Part shown: positions 1-12,439 of the stretch, piece after piece
Layout: the number at the start of each line of letters is the position of its first letter
Position numbering within the stretch: position 1 is the first letter of the stretch
Assembly (NCBI RefSeq): GCF_037975245.1
Contig: NC_092567.1
Location: forward strand, 25,712,376 to 25,774,375
DNA length: 62,000 bases
Origin: Apostichopus japonicus
Lineage: Eukaryota > Echinodermata > Holothuroidea > Aspidochirotida > Stichopodidae
Direction: 5' to 3'
Program-made: the position numbers and the translations under genes
Notes under the pieces: generated by a model
The model's database searches: none
What the model was told of the DNA's origin: nothing
The model's input: only the letters and a program-made list of their open reading frames with translations

Positions 1-1160
1 GTAAGGGTAATGTTATTGTCTATCTATTCTTTCCACGTGTCATCACTTGTTAGTATTGTGGTACCCTCGGTGTCTCAGTACCCTTTAACCCGACCCCATT
101 TCTTTATTTTATTTGTTTTGATACATGTTAGAAGACGCCCAGTGGATGGCCCGTGAGGTTTCATGGAAGTGTTACCAAAGAACATATATTTCAGGGAGAT
201 TTCCCCACAAAACTGAAGAGTTATGTTTCAATTTATTTTCATCCGCTAACAAGACACATTAAATCTTAAAATATCGTGTTAGCAATGTCCATATTCTACA
301 AAATCACAAGGAATGGCAAGTAAAAGGTGTAAAGCTGTAGTATACCACAAGACACATATAGTTAGTTCCACATTCCTTTATAACAGCTTCCTCTTTTCCT
401 TTCCCACTTCTTAATAAAGTGTATGTTTATATATGTTTATATGTGTATATATATATTACTGGTTTCGAATCTCTTGACTTACAAACAGTGTCCACAGCGT
501 AGTAAGGCACGGAGTTGTAATGGAACTCCCTGGTTACGGTGTCCTCATATAAAGCTTGGGAGGCTCAGGGAAGTTTTTTTGTCACTTTTCTGGACTTTCT
601 AGCCCAATTCCAACGCACAAAACTGACTGAAATTGATCTTCATATTTTTCTTTCTTGTTATTATATGCAGAAAATCCAAGGAGAAGAATCCATGACACAA
701 GTTACACCCACATGTGTAAACGGTAGAAGTTCACAGATGCATGTATGTGGTTAAAACACAGATTTCGCGGAACTATCATTTATTGCCTTCTGTCAGAAAA
801 ATCACCATTGTTTCCTTTAATTCTCAAAATCTACCCTGTATATCTATCCAGACTTTCATCAAATTTCATTTATCATTGGACCTGTTTTCTTTCGTGAACG
901 ACGATTCGCCAAGTTGAAGTTACTGTTAGTGTATACTATAACTAATGAGTTAACTCTGTGCATAACATACATACCGTTGCGGATATCAACAATGTAAAAT
1001 GCGCTGCGTGCGGTGTTTACAATAGCAGAAGGAAACCACTCAGTGAAGGTATTGTGAACGTAAGACAAACCGGAATTTCACACGTTGTTCAACCGTCACG
1101 GTGGTACGTTATAAGGAATCTCTTGATTTCTTATGGTCAAGAAATCAAACTACATTTTCG
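1..1160. other. Non-coding, no recognisable gene
   Basis: AT-rich sequence with a short TA-rich patch near 430-455. The short open frames here have no domain, signal peptide or supporting splice sites. The window opens with GTAAGGGTAA, which could be a splice donor of a gene lying outside, but one motif at the edge is not enough to call it. Confidence 0.5.
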
Positions 1161-1172
1161 CCAATGACGTCA
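1161..1172 (+). promoter_or_regulatory. CCAAT box fused to a CRE-like palindrome
   Basis: CCAATGACGTCA is seen directly: a CCAAT pentamer (1161-1165) shares its last T with the perfect CRE palindrome TGACGTCA (1165-1172), the site bound by CREB/ATF factors. It lies about 70 bases upstream of the ATG at 1241, where a proximal promoter element would be expected for that small ORF. Its function is inferred from position and motif only. Confidence 0.35.
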
Positions 1173-1240
1173 TCGAGTAATACCACTACCCGAGGATTTT
1201 GTTTCTTTTGAAAGGAAGAGAGTGAAAGTGGAATTATCCA

Positions 1241-1483
1241 ATGGCTGACTATATTTTGTACCTATTAACAAGTAGTTGGGTAATTGTCTCAATTTCTTTT
1301 CTATTTATTTGCCTCTTTTGGCGCAAAAAGAGGAGCGACGAGGAGGATACTTCTACGGATGAAAATAATGACCATTTTGATCGAATTGATTCTATGTCAT
1401 TTTCTGGACGATTTCCTTCTTGCTACCTAACTTCCGAATTCGACGAAATATCATCGCTTCGTATATCAGTCATGGACGTATAA
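1241..1483 (+). CDS. Candidate 80-aa single-pass membrane microprotein
   Basis: Not recognised. An ATG-initiated frame of 80 codons encodes a short N-terminus (MADYILYLL), one hydrophobic segment at about residues 5-27, a basic stop-transfer cluster WRKKR at 28-32, then a strongly acidic stretch (DEEDTSTDENND) and a Ser/Asp-rich tail. The hydrophobic core, positive clamp and charged tail form a coherent topology (N-terminus outside or luminal, tail cytosolic) that chance frames rarely show. A CCAAT/CRE-like site lies about 70 bases upstream, and an ATTAAA is present at about 1562. There are no introns. The alternative is a chance frame; RNA evidence would decide. Confidence 0.35.
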   Translation: MADYILYLLTSSWVIVSISFLFICLFWRKKRSDEEDTSTDENNDHFDRIDSMSFSGRFPSCYLTSEFDEISSLRISVMDV

Positions 1484-2215
1484 TGAAACCACCAATGCGC
1501 ATGCTCATTATGTTAAAGGCCTCACACATTAATATAACCACTTGAATCTTATGTTATATTTTATTAAAGTGGCCTAAATATTTGATTATATTATGTTATA
1601 TTATGTATACCAAGGTAATGTCTTACATTAGTCATAACTTGGGCTACATATAAAAGGTTACCTTCGGCCACAAATATATATCTCGTTAAAAATTGCTAAA
1701 AGCTTTTGAGAAGTGTAAGCTGGGAGTCTTGGCTCTCTGAATTACCTATTGACATTTTGAGAGAGTTTACTTTGGAGAATTAATTATATCAGAGAGGAAA
1801 AAGTGCCTCGAGTATCAGCTAAAATGCTTGTTGAATTTGGAGCATAGGTGACCAATATTTGACTATCTAGCACATTTGCTAGTCCTGAATTTGAAGAGTC
1901 AGGATTTTTTTTTAAGAGGTTTAAGTATGAAACCAAAATGACAAATTTTTAATGAATTATAAATCTATAGCACTAAGCGTGCCAATATTTGCTAAGGATA
2001 TTATTTTCCTGAATAGTTCAATGCTCTCTATAATAAAAAGAAAATAAATACTTTACATCTTAAAAGCCATACAAAATAAACACTTTTGTTACCAGATGCA
2101 TTCATTAAATTCACCTGATTTGCAATAAAAAGAACTATTCGTACCTCTACGATAGATTATGCTATTATAGTATATTATTTCGACCGAAAGACTGATTCAG
2201 AAAATGTCCTGCAAT
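1484..2215. other. Non-coding spacer
   Basis: AT-rich with no coding signal. It contains an ATTAAA-type poly(A) hexamer at about 1562 that could serve the small ORF upstream. Nothing else recognisable. Confidence 0.4.
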
Positions 2216-2216
2216 C

Positions 2217-2417
<201 letters not shown>

Positions 2418-2419
2418 GT

Positions 2420-5400
2420 CATCGTCTGGATCAGGATGTTACCAAGCACGATATTTTTCATCAAGTGTGGTAAGAGACAATGAGATATGTGTATTTGATT
2501 GTGGGGAGGGGGGCGGGGGTCACCTTTAATTTGTTTGCCTAATTCAACATTCCTGATGCGATTTTCGTTGACTATATTTACAGTTCATTGATTTTCATTG
2601 AATTTTTATCAACAAACCTCAGCTTTCAGTTAACATTCGAATAGGCCAATCTATGCCCCCCCCCCCCCACATGCACGTTGAGAGGTTTGTTAAACATTCA
2701 TTCGAGGAAGAATTAAAACCACTCGTTGCCAAAGTTACCATGTTTCACTTAACATCAGCAGCAAATACTCCAGGGGCTGAAAGTTGATGGACCCCTGGCC
2801 TCGTTGGCTAAATTGTCGCGAGCCCTGCATACACCCTCATGCATACGGTACGTTGCGTTCAAATGTGACAGGTTTGTTATCATCAGGAAGATTTGGGAAC
2901 ATAATCTTATCGCGCTAGTGAGGTCTAACAATTATTCGATATCGCTGGCTTTTCCATCTATAATATTTGGGCCCAATACTAATCAGGCTAGGACTGTACT
3001 AAACAGAAAATAACATATATAATGAAGACTAACAGAAACACTATTATTTAAGTGTTCGTTACATTATATTAACACAGCTCAATGGTCAATAGGTATCATA
3101 CAAATATAAAACTTGTTTGTAAATATTTTATTTGGGTAACTGCATAGCCAGAAAAATCTAAGCATAACAATTATACACAAAATATAGAATAAACAATGCA
3201 AGGTATATAGGCTCAGTGAAAATTGCACTTGGTTTAAAATTAGGAGAATTGATGAATAAATATGTAATATACATTGTAGCATGTAATGAGTCGCTGTTAC
3301 CATCAGATAAATGTGATCACCCATACTGGAGAACAACAGTGAAATAAGTACGGGTAAACATATTAGAGTACAATTCCCCCTTTATATGAACAAGTGTGCG
3401 GGTACTTAACCCTACACAACAATATATGTACTAACGTTGTCAACTTAAATAGTAGCCTGAGTATGCGTTTGAGTAAAAGTCTATGATAATAATAAAAATA
3501 ATCAGCAGTTATTTTTACGACGAATAAGCGACCACAAATGTGGGAGAAACCCGCAAGGGCTTATGGATTACAACTTACACGTCGGGTGGCTTCCAATTCA
3601 ACATTTTACCTCAAATTTGGAATCTTTTCAATTTAGAAAGTCATTTCATTATCACTAAGGACGAGTACAACCAACTATACTAACATATGAGTACCATCAC
3701 GGACTCAATACAGGTCTGTGGTGACAATGAACTAATTACAATAATAGCCTGTAAACTTGGTTACATATTGCATTACGAAAGTACTTAAATTTTTTCATTG
3801 TAGGTTTGATGCTGCTTTTTTGCGTTTTATATTGGACCTCCTGCACTACAAAATGATAACATATGCAACATCATATGAACCCCCCGCTTAAAAAGGCATT
3901 TTTGAAAAATACCCTAAATTAATGAAAGTATCTAGAAAACTTTGAACACAAAAACTAATGTTGAACAATTCCTTTCTACTTCTATTCCTTCGGCATTGCC
4001 TCTTGCCTGCCCTCACCCCCCCCCCCTCCTACACCCACCAACCTACCTCCCCATTGGCATGTACATCTGAGAAACATGTCGATATAATATATAGTGAGCG
4101 AGAAGCTTAACATTGAAACAATCAAAAACCTGTTTTCTTTTTTTCCAAAGGCAACCATACTCTTTCACATCCTAACTGAAGCCTTTTTTTTACTTGAATA
4201 TTTGGGAGGTTATACGGAGTAGGGAAGGATCGACGTAACATAGTTCATACGAAGTAAACCCCCCCCCCCCCACACACACACACCTATTCCCTCTTTTCCC
4301 TCATCACCACCTCACCAACATGGAACAACCTCACTAAGTCAATTAGGTAACTATGAATGATACTTAAAAATCTGACAACAGACCCACCCCACTCCCCCAC
4401 CCGCACCCCACCCCCGCAATGAATACCCCCTCACATCGCAAAGAAGAGACAACAACTAAAAGTCATGACCTTGTGTCGATTGACATTTTCCAGTGATTTC
4501 TTCTTTTTTTTCTGTTTTACCCTGTATCTGACTCGTCACATGCGCACCGGATTACTGCATAACTTCAATGTACATATGCAATAAGTTAATGGCTAATTGA
4601 CTATACTGTATGTATCACGTGGACTTGTTGGCTGCCCCGCCATGAAATAGTGCACTTAGTGACTTTTCAATAATAAAAGGAGTATACTTTTAAGGTTTCC
4701 TTAAGATGTAGGCACACGAAACTAATGATAAATATTATACAACAGCATATCAATGGTACTGTACTTTCAATTTACGTAAATTTCAAATTACGTAATTGTT
4801 GTTCAATTCTTGCGTTTCTGTCATCTAATAAATTAAAAAACTACCGAAAACACTGATATATTATAATGCGCCTTCATTGCATATAAGTAGCAAACAATCA
4901 TTATTTCTTTATAAATTGTAACTAACACACTGAGTGAAGGCCAGCCTGTTCGTTAAAGTAATCTGATTTTGGCTATGAATATTCATATGACCTTATCAGG
5001 AGTTACCTTGTTTAACTGATTGGATGATGATGACGCCGGGGTTGGTTACATCAGTTACCCAATGTTTGTTACGAAAACGTTTGTTTACGTTTTCTATGTG
5101 ACATAATTAAGTAATCAGCCAATAGTGATTATTCATAAAGAAATATGAATTCTTAAATTGCACAACTCAGGCCTACATACAAAATTAATTTTAAGATGTG
5201 GTAAGCTAAGATGTCGTAGCTATCCGGCCAGGCTGTGATATATCGAGTATTTCATCGCTCTTTGTTTACCACATGCATGTTATGAGTCTCATCAATGACT
5301 GGAACTACTTAGTTCAACATTAGAATCGCTATCCGCCATCTCTCCTCCGTTAATTAACATCCGCCAGTGATGAGCTCATTGATAGAGGGAGGGAATGACA

Positions 5401-5760
5401 TCCAAAGAAAGCGGCAACGTCACACTACGCTGGGAGAAAGTCGGGGCAGCTTGGTAGAGAAGAGGGTATAAATAATTTAGGGTAGATATTGTTAAGTCTC
5501 TCTCTCTGTCTCTGCGAATTTTGCTTATCCCGTTAGCTGTACATCTCAGGCGTACAGTCATGTATTGCGTGCTGACGTTCTATCCAATTGCCGATCTGCG
5601 TCGTCTGTTGCTGTAGTGTCATTGTCAGGGGGGGGGGGGAGGGGCGTGAGTGAAATCGCAAAGAACCACAACCACTTATCAGTGTAGGAATTTGGTTAAA
5701 GACGAACTCCTTTGGGCACATTCGGTACCAGGGGCTAACAATAGACATGCCTATATTCTC
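2420..5760. other. Intergenic, no gene seen
   Basis: About 3.3 kb without a supportable exon. It holds poly-C/poly-G runs (for example about 2657-2668, 4017-4026, 4259-4270), a short CA run after 4270, and a CT run near 5500. The 3' untranslated region of the receptor encoded at 5763-6884 on the minus strand should lie in the last few hundred bases, but no canonical AATAAA was identified there. Confidence 0.5.
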
Positions 5761-5762
5761 GG

Positions 5763-6884
5763 TTACAGATATGTACTGGTTGGACTATTTGCTAATGGCC
5801 ACATGATATTTTTCTCTCCTCTCGCTTCTCTATCGAAGGACTCGTAGGTTGACGCTTTCGCTGTTTCTCCATTACTAACAAATTCAATGTTATTCGAAAT
5901 GGTCCCTATTCGATGCTTTCTGGCAAGTTTTGTAGCATGAGTGATGGCGTAGTTTTCTTTCCGGTAACATTTCAGACAAGAACTGCAACAGATCTCTTTG
6001 CAACCTCTCCTAAAGTTTGAATTGTAAACAATGTAAAGAGTCGGTTTTAACGCACTGCTTGAAAATGCAATCCAGACTGCAATTGTCCATGCAGCAGAAT
6101 AATCATTCAGACTCTGAATGCAAACTTCGACAAGTAAAAGAAGGAAATATGGCATCCAGAGGATGAAAGTTGATAGGCTCACTGTCATCAACATTTTAAC
6201 ATTTTTAACTTTGCTTCTTGGTACGGTATTCGAAGTCCTCTGAAACATTTTCTTCTTACAATGAAACGTCCATATGTGCCGAAAGATGCGTGTATACGTC
6301 AACGATATTATAACGCCCGGAATCACCATAATAATAAATGTCAACAAAAATACGTACATAGCGGCAGGGACGATCTCAAGAGATGACTCACTTGTCCGTA
6401 GAAAATATTGATAACATATATCGTTGTCTGGGCCGTTTCGGAAAAAATAAAAACATGGCGACCCGAGACACAACGAGACGCCCCAACTAGCTATAATTAA
6501 CCTCTTGGTTTTACTTCGAGTTATTTTAAAACTCAGTGGGTATATTATCGTATAGAATCGATCCACAGATATACACAGAATGACAGCGACGACAGAAGCT
6601 AGAGTGGCCACTTGCAGGAATCTTGAGAATTGGCACATGAAAGAGCCGAAGATCCATTTTCTTGTTGCAGTAGAGACAAGAGCATATGGTATACAAAATA
6701 CACATGTCGTTATATCAGAGAAAGCTAAGGACACTACGAAGAAATTTGTCGTACTCTGCAGTCGTCTACTCCTCTTTATCACCGTGACAACAAGAACATT
6801 CCCTAAGAAGGCTACTATCCAGATGAGGCTTCCAAATATAGTGACAAAGATAACTAACCAAGCAGGCGTCGATTGTGATTCCAT
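5763..6884 (-). CDS. GPR19: GPR19-like class A G protein-coupled receptor (373 aa, single exon)
   Basis: An intact intronless seven-transmembrane receptor. Visible class A landmarks: N29 in TM1 (GNVLVV), D57 in TM2 (LAFSD), C84/C157 for the TM3-ECL2 disulphide, DRF (108-110) in place of DRY, WMP (243-245) in TM6, and KPTLY (280-284) in place of NPxxY. DRFYTI.YPLSFK, the KPTLY variant, FRRG.KE after TM7, the CC..C palmitoylation-type cluster (299-303), and the tail motif Y-x-SFDREA (348-354) with a following WP together match the orphan receptor GPR19 rather than generic peptide receptors. The ATG is preceded in frame by TAA 12 bases upstream, with no AG acceptor between, which supports this start; the N-terminus is therefore far shorter than in vertebrate GPR19. 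Plasma membrane; ligand unknown, adropin has been proposed for the vertebrate protein. Confidence 0.9.
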   Translation of the reverse strand: MESQSTPAWLVIFVTIFGSLIWIVAFLGNVLVVTVIKRSRRLQSTTNFFVVSLAFSDITTCVFCIPYALVSTATRKWIFGSFMCQFSRFLQVATLASVVAVILCISVDRFYTIIYPLSFKITRSKTKRLIIASWGVSLCLGSPCFYFFRNGPDNDICYQYFLRTSESSLEIVPAAMYVFLLTFIIMVIPGVIISLTYTRIFRHIWTFHCKKKMFQRTSNTVPRSKVKNVKMLMTVSLSTFILWMPYFLLLLVEVCIQSLNDYSAAWTIAVWIAFSSSALKPTLYIVYNSNFRRGCKEICCSSCLKCYRKENYAITHATKLARKHRIGTISNNIEFVSNGETAKASTYESFDREARGEKNIMWPLANSPTSTYL

Positions 6885-7525
6885 TATGAAGTTTATTTAG
6901 TCGGTGCTCGAATCTCCATGAAAGACATGTCCAGATATGTCAGTCGCATGAAATAGTACTCCAATGAGATGTTGACCTTTAGAGAGAAAAACAAAATAAT
7001 AATTAAAGCTAGGCTAAAACAAACCACACTGTAGTCAGTGTTAGGCCAGGTCACCTTCCACAATAACGAAAAGACAAATTGATTTGCTCTGTATAGAAAT
7101 ACAGCGTTAGTTTACACGGACATGAATGAAACAATTTAGAAATTCCAGATATTGGAAACGTTTTGAAAATATCCTTCTATAATTCTTCTGAATTCCACAA
7201 GGTCCCTGTTGGTGAAGAAGATTAACTTTATGCGGACAGACGTTAACTTAAGATAACGCTATACGTAAGATCGCTTGTACAGCATATGGTTACCGCAGGT
7301 CGTCCTAAGCAAACTCTGTAGAGTTGACATTTACCGTTTAACTTGTTTGAATAGCTTCTTAATCTGTATCTCACGCAATTGATAGCTCACAAAGAAGACT
7401 TTTTTCCCTCTTGAATCAAAGGCTTAAACATCTCCCGGCAACTGACAATGTACGATTGATAGTGTTATGATGAAACCAATACAAATCCACAGATCGAGCA
7501 ACATAACTGTGCATAGTAAATACAC

Positions 7526-7534
<9 letters not shown>
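6885..7534. other. Upstream region of the GPR19-like gene
   Basis: Presumed promoter and 5' region for the minus-strand receptor. No TATA box or other decisive element was recognised; AT-rich and without coding signal. Confidence 0.35.
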
Positions 7535-7563
<29 letters not shown>

Positions 7564-7623
7564 CTATATCTACATTAATATATGTTAGGAATAGCCAATG
7601 CGCATGTAATAATCAGTAGAATG

Positions 7624-7665
<42 letters not shown>
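7535..7665. repeat. (TA)n microsatellites
   Basis: Two TA dinucleotide tracts (about 7535-7562 and 7624-7665) separated by a short unique segment. Similar tracts recur at about 8218-8292. Confidence 0.9.
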
Positions 7666-8217
7666 TATATATAACATACACATACACTTATATATTTCAA
7701 TCCGTTTTCAGTACACAACACACGTCCAAATATATCACCAATCCGCCAACTTTGTTTCCAATTTTACAACACGTACCTATGGCTGCATAGAAATATCTCT
7801 CAGCGTGTTTGAGCCATTGAAATTTATTCCCCAAACGAACAGAAAATACCAAGCGCTCCTATTCAAACCGTTTACAGATTTACACAATATAAGTATATCT
7901 CATTTCTATGTCCTTGTCGAATAGAAAAGCGAATTAATTTTGTTGTGTTTCTTTGTATGGTTTCTTCTACGACACACCGTCGACTACGACGTATGATTGA
8001 ACAATTCGTTCCCATCGTTGTTTCCACACACAACAACGTTCACTTATTAGTTACCAATGCATATACAGTAAGAATTGAAGAAATTGGATTCGTAAATAGA
8101 GATCCGTGCGTACAATGTGTTGCTTAATGTACATGCGAAGGTAAACTTCAGCATCAGTGTTGGCAAGATTGTGTATTCAATTTAGCTGATAGAAATGGCA
8201 GTTTGTGTTGATCGCTA

Positions 8218-8252
8218 TATAAATATATATATATATAAATATATATATATAC

Positions 8253-8292
<40 letters not shown>
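8218..8292. repeat. (TA)n microsatellite with AATAT interruptions
   Basis: A TA-dominated dinucleotide tract with AAATATATAT interruptions. There is no coding content on either side. Confidence 0.9.
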
Positions 8293-8937
8293 GTCATAAA
8301 TTAGTTGTGTTATGAAAGGCATTTTGAGTGTCTATAGCTGTGAAATAAATATGCAAAACCAATGCACAATAATTAAAAAAAGATGTAAGATAGATTAAAC
8401 CCCTGAATATATTCAAACTTATATAAGGGAACGTAATTATATGTTCAAAACATGTATATATATGCCAGGTACAATATGCACGGGGATGGGAAACACAATC
8501 TGTGTTCGAAAATGGATAGGGTGAGGTTGCATGGATGGGCGGGGAGGGTGGGGGAGGACTAGCGGCTGTCATCTTGTCACAAGTTCAATTTGTCGGATAT
8601 CCAATGTAGTAAAAAGCAAGGGTGTAGCCGTGGGGTCGTTGAAACCGACTCACCATTGACCAGCGGAGGATCCAGGAATTTTACTAGGAGGGATGCGCCA
8701 GTGGTGTCTTTGAAACTGACATCAATACATTTTTAAGACCACTCACATAAATTAATGTAGAAGGTTCCTGTGATGCTGACCCTGGGGTACATTCTGCTCT
8801 GTTGTGAACTTGATTAAGTCGTAATTTGTTTTAATGAAGTAACACAATATACGATGAGACCTCAGCTCTCTGGAAAGCTGCTTAAAACTAATTAAATTAT
8901 GTAAATCGTACGGTCAAAATATACAAGTATTAAATGG

Positions 8938-8998
8938 CATGATGATGATGATGATAATGGTCATAATAATAATGGTCATTATAATAATAATAATAACT

Positions 8999-9030
<32 letters not shown>

Positions 9031-9090
9031 TGTAATAATAATAAAAATAATAATAAGAAGAAGAAGAATAAGAATAAGAATAGTGAACGT
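8938..9090 (+). repeat. Compound (GAT)n/(AAT)n/(AAG)n microsatellite
   Basis: The tract starts as GAT repeats, passes into long ATA/AAT repeats and ends in AAG/AAT. The hydrophobic frames it generates are artefacts. Confidence 0.9.
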
Positions 9091-9742
9091 TCCACAAACC
9101 TTCGTTTATATAAATATATATATAAATTTACATATATGTTAATATATGAATATAGACAGGCCAATATATCTTTCCGTCTTCACTTAAACTGTCCATCCGT
9201 TGTATTGGTGATTAATGCGTAGTGTACCACCTACCCAGTTTTAAAACATCAAGAATTATCTGACAAGACCGTGGTAAGAAGTTTATGTCTCGAGCACAAA
9301 ATTAACTCTCGCTTGATGTCAACCAAATTCATTTATAGTTTTGCCATCCTAGTTCATTATTAGTTTGATTCTGCCAGTCTCAGGCTGCACACTAACGATG
9401 AATTATAAGCTGTCGTATCGAAGGAAAACTGATCGATGTAATGAGTCGATATTTCAACGCCGGGGGAGCAAGGTTCTGCGTTGCTATGACAACATATTAA
9501 TTGAGCGCATAGTATTTCTTCTTTAATAATGTATCTTTGTGTGCTCATTTCTTCTAAATTATTGTAGCGTAATATTTTACTATACAGAGTTGGCAGACGG
9601 CGTAAAAGGTGCAAAAGTCAACCTATTAACGTGTGTATGCCGGAATAAACAGAGTCTTTCAGGTATGGGTTTGTGTTTATATGATGAGATGTTGTGGATA
9701 TTATAGTTTGAAATAGGGTTGGATTAATAAAACTAGACATAC

Positions 9743-10176
<434 letters not shown>

Positions 10177-10829
10177 GTAGCCAAATAATGTTCCATAATA
10201 TTACTTAAAACAATTGGGTTCGAATATATGTTATGTTCCTGGAAGAAAACTCGCAAACTACGTTACGTTTGCAAATATAAGTAGTAATATAAGTAGTAAT
10301 ATAACGATCTAACTGGGTAATTCATCTTCCACAGAATATAATCTTCTTTTAGTTTTTTGACCAAACAAACCTTCAATTTCATATATCTTTTTTGTTTTCT
10401 CTGTCGCAACCCGTAGGAAAACTACTTTATTAGGCAATCAATGCAGAAACTTGGTGAAATGAAAGAAAAATCGACTTTGGGTGATACACGTGTTTGTTTA
10501 CTCTCGATACTACAATGGCCAATATGCTAACAAGACAAACAAAAAGAATAATGGAAAATATATCCTATCGTTTGGTACAATCCATTGTTTTGGATTTGTT
10601 TACGATGTTCACCATGGTAACCAACCGTTGCATGGGAAGTAAGAAAATGATTTTTATTTCACTTGACCATACTTGGTGTTTTAATATCTCCTTGGTTGAA
10701 CTTTATCGACAAAAAACAATTGCCATCGGTCGTTATGACGCCTAACTCGTGTAAATATTGTTCAACATCTCATTTGAAAATGCAACGAATGCAAGAAAAA
10801 TTACAAGAAATATAGTATATATGTATATA

Positions 10830-10877
10830 TAAAATTGAAATCGTTATGAGTTGGAAAATATATATATATATATATTA

Positions 10878-10915
<38 letters not shown>

Positions 10916-11040
10916 GAAATCTTAGAGAGTTGAAAAATCCAGAACAGTGAAACAACTTCTAGCCTCCACTGGGATTCGAACCCGGGCCTCCCGCTTTGTA
11001 TGCGGACACCCTAACCACTAGGCTATGGACGCTGATTGTA
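10830..11040 (-). mobile_element. tRNA-derived SINE
   Basis: On the minus strand a tRNA-like head (10963-11032) is followed by a non-tRNA body and ends in TA-rich sequence, the usual SINE layout. The body contains a TTGAAATC-type motif repeated on both sides of the TA tract (10855-10913). The exact ends are uncertain because no target duplication was identified. Confidence 0.55.
10963..11032 (-). tRNA. tRNA-like SINE head or tRNA pseudogene (anticodon ACA by position)
   Basis: Reading the minus strand: the acceptor 5' strand GCGTCCA pairs 6 of 7 with the 3' strand TGGAGGC. An A-box-like TAGCCTAGTGG follows. The anticodon arm has TCCGC and GCGGG stems around a 7-base loop with U33 and ACA at positions 34-36. 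The T arm has the B box GGTTCGAATCC with one mismatch in the stem. The unusual anticodon, the stem mismatches and the SINE-like flanks argue for a SINE head or pseudogene over a functional tRNA. Confidence 0.5.
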
Positions 11041-11159
11041 TATGTCCCGAGGTTCGAAACCGGTAAGGAAGGTCGTTATTCCATCTATTATAAAGAAATT
11101 CAACGTTTCCTCCACAAGAAATATATTATTATAGAGAAAAGCAGAGAAATAAGATATTA

Positions 11160-12062
11160 CTCATAATTGATAAATAAGGAATATTGTTTAGAAAATATAT
11201 TGGAATTTTCGGTCCCTCATGGGCACTTCTTCAGCAATACTTGGCAGTCGAATGAAAAGTACTAAAAGAAACACAATAAAAGTAAGACGCTAGGTAGTGT
11301 ATGAGGCATTGATGTGAGTAGAGACAAATAAACCGTGACCATACAAGAAGCGGATTAAGGAGCAAAGAGCGGATTGCATATGTGTGTAGAACTCAAAATA
11401 AAACAAACTGTTAGCAAACTGCTCATCCACTATAAGAAGCCTGTGTAAGAGAATGTGTAAAAGTAAGAGGGCCAGGCGTTTCGATTCTAGCAGGATCTTT
11501 TTCAGGGGTTTAATGACTAATTTCAGTAACAGAAGGGACAAATACACACACAGAATACAGACAGGTTAATGAGCAGGGTGAACACAAAAGAGAAAGATGT
11601 AAGATGATTAGTAGACAAGGGATGGAGAGAAGAAAGCAACCAACAGGGGGAAGAGGGAGAGGTAGGAGATAAACTGTACAGGTACAAAGAGAGGATTAAT
11701 GGAAGAGGGTAGGGAGTAAACCAGAGGACATGTTTGTAGATCTGATAGTTATTGTACTGATAGTTGATGTACTAATAGTTATTAAGGGGTCCCATGTCTT
11801 TGTTGAGGCCGGTGATGTGAGACTTAATACGACAGATCCAATCGATTTTTTTTCGTTTATGTCCAGTAGCGGATTTGAAGTTCGAGGCAAGTAATATACA
11901 ATTTAGGTTTTTGAGAGAATGACTATGAGGATTGAAATGTTCGGAAATCCTGCAAAATCATCACGAATAGATTTTCTGTGATTATTAAAACGTAAGCGGA
12001 ACCGAGAACCGGGGTCACCTACGTAATTGCCAGCTTTGCATTTTCCCAATGTTGACTATGGT
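11160..12062 (-). mobile_element. Penelope-like retroelement, 3' fragment with broken GIY-YIG endonuclease
   Basis: On the minus strand a frame from about 12060 reads a GIY-YIG-type block (GNYVGDPGSRFRLRFNNH) in which the expected ET of YVGET is replaced. The frame is then shifted near 11945. The second half continues as EHFNPHSHSLKNL, then SNFKSATGHKRKK and IDWICRIKSHITGLNKD, and stops at about 11771. This order, GIY-YIG followed by HFN..HSL and a final GLN, is that of the C-terminal endonuclease of Penelope-like elements. Downstream to about 11160 lies the terminal repeat, with two copies of a CTGAAGAAG...CGAAA-like motif (about 11200-11235 and 11466-11505). The reverse transcriptase is absent; the copy is 5'-truncated and frameshifted, hence dead. 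Confidence 0.75.
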
Positions 12063-12107
12063 CTAAGACCCCCTTCCAACTCTTGTGAATCTAATCATGT
12101 TATTTAC

Positions 12108-12293
12108 AGGTCCCCGGTTCGAGTCACTCCAAGATTAATGTATGTCGTCCAGTTACAGAGTTGTTGACAATTGACAATTCATAATCATGGACGTGAAATA
12201 TGAATGTAAGAGACTGACTTCGGTCAGCTTGCAGCTTTGGTAAGTCAGTGGTGGATCTTCGCGAGTTTCTGCTTGCAGTGGGATCTAAAATAC
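12108..12293 (+). mobile_element. SINE-like dispersed repeat, copy 1
   Basis: Roughly 185 bases closely matching the segment at 58009-58200, in the same orientation and with only scattered mismatches. It begins with a B-box-like GGTTCGAGTC and ends in (CATA)n/(CA)n simple sequence. The A-box half present in the other copy is missing, so this copy is 5'-truncated. Confidence 0.7.
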
Positions 12294-12385
12294 ATGCATA
12301 CATACACGCACACATACATACATACACACACCCATGCACACATACACGCACACACACACATACACGCATACATACACACATACGC
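12294..12385 (+). repeat. (CATA)n/(CA)n simple repeat
   Basis: Tail of simple repeats immediately following the SINE-like copy, made of CATACATACA and CACACA motifs. Confidence 0.85.
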
Positions 12386-12439
12386 TACTGTGTACTTTAC
12401 AAAGAGGGCAATTATGTCAGGTGACCTTTGACCTCTACA

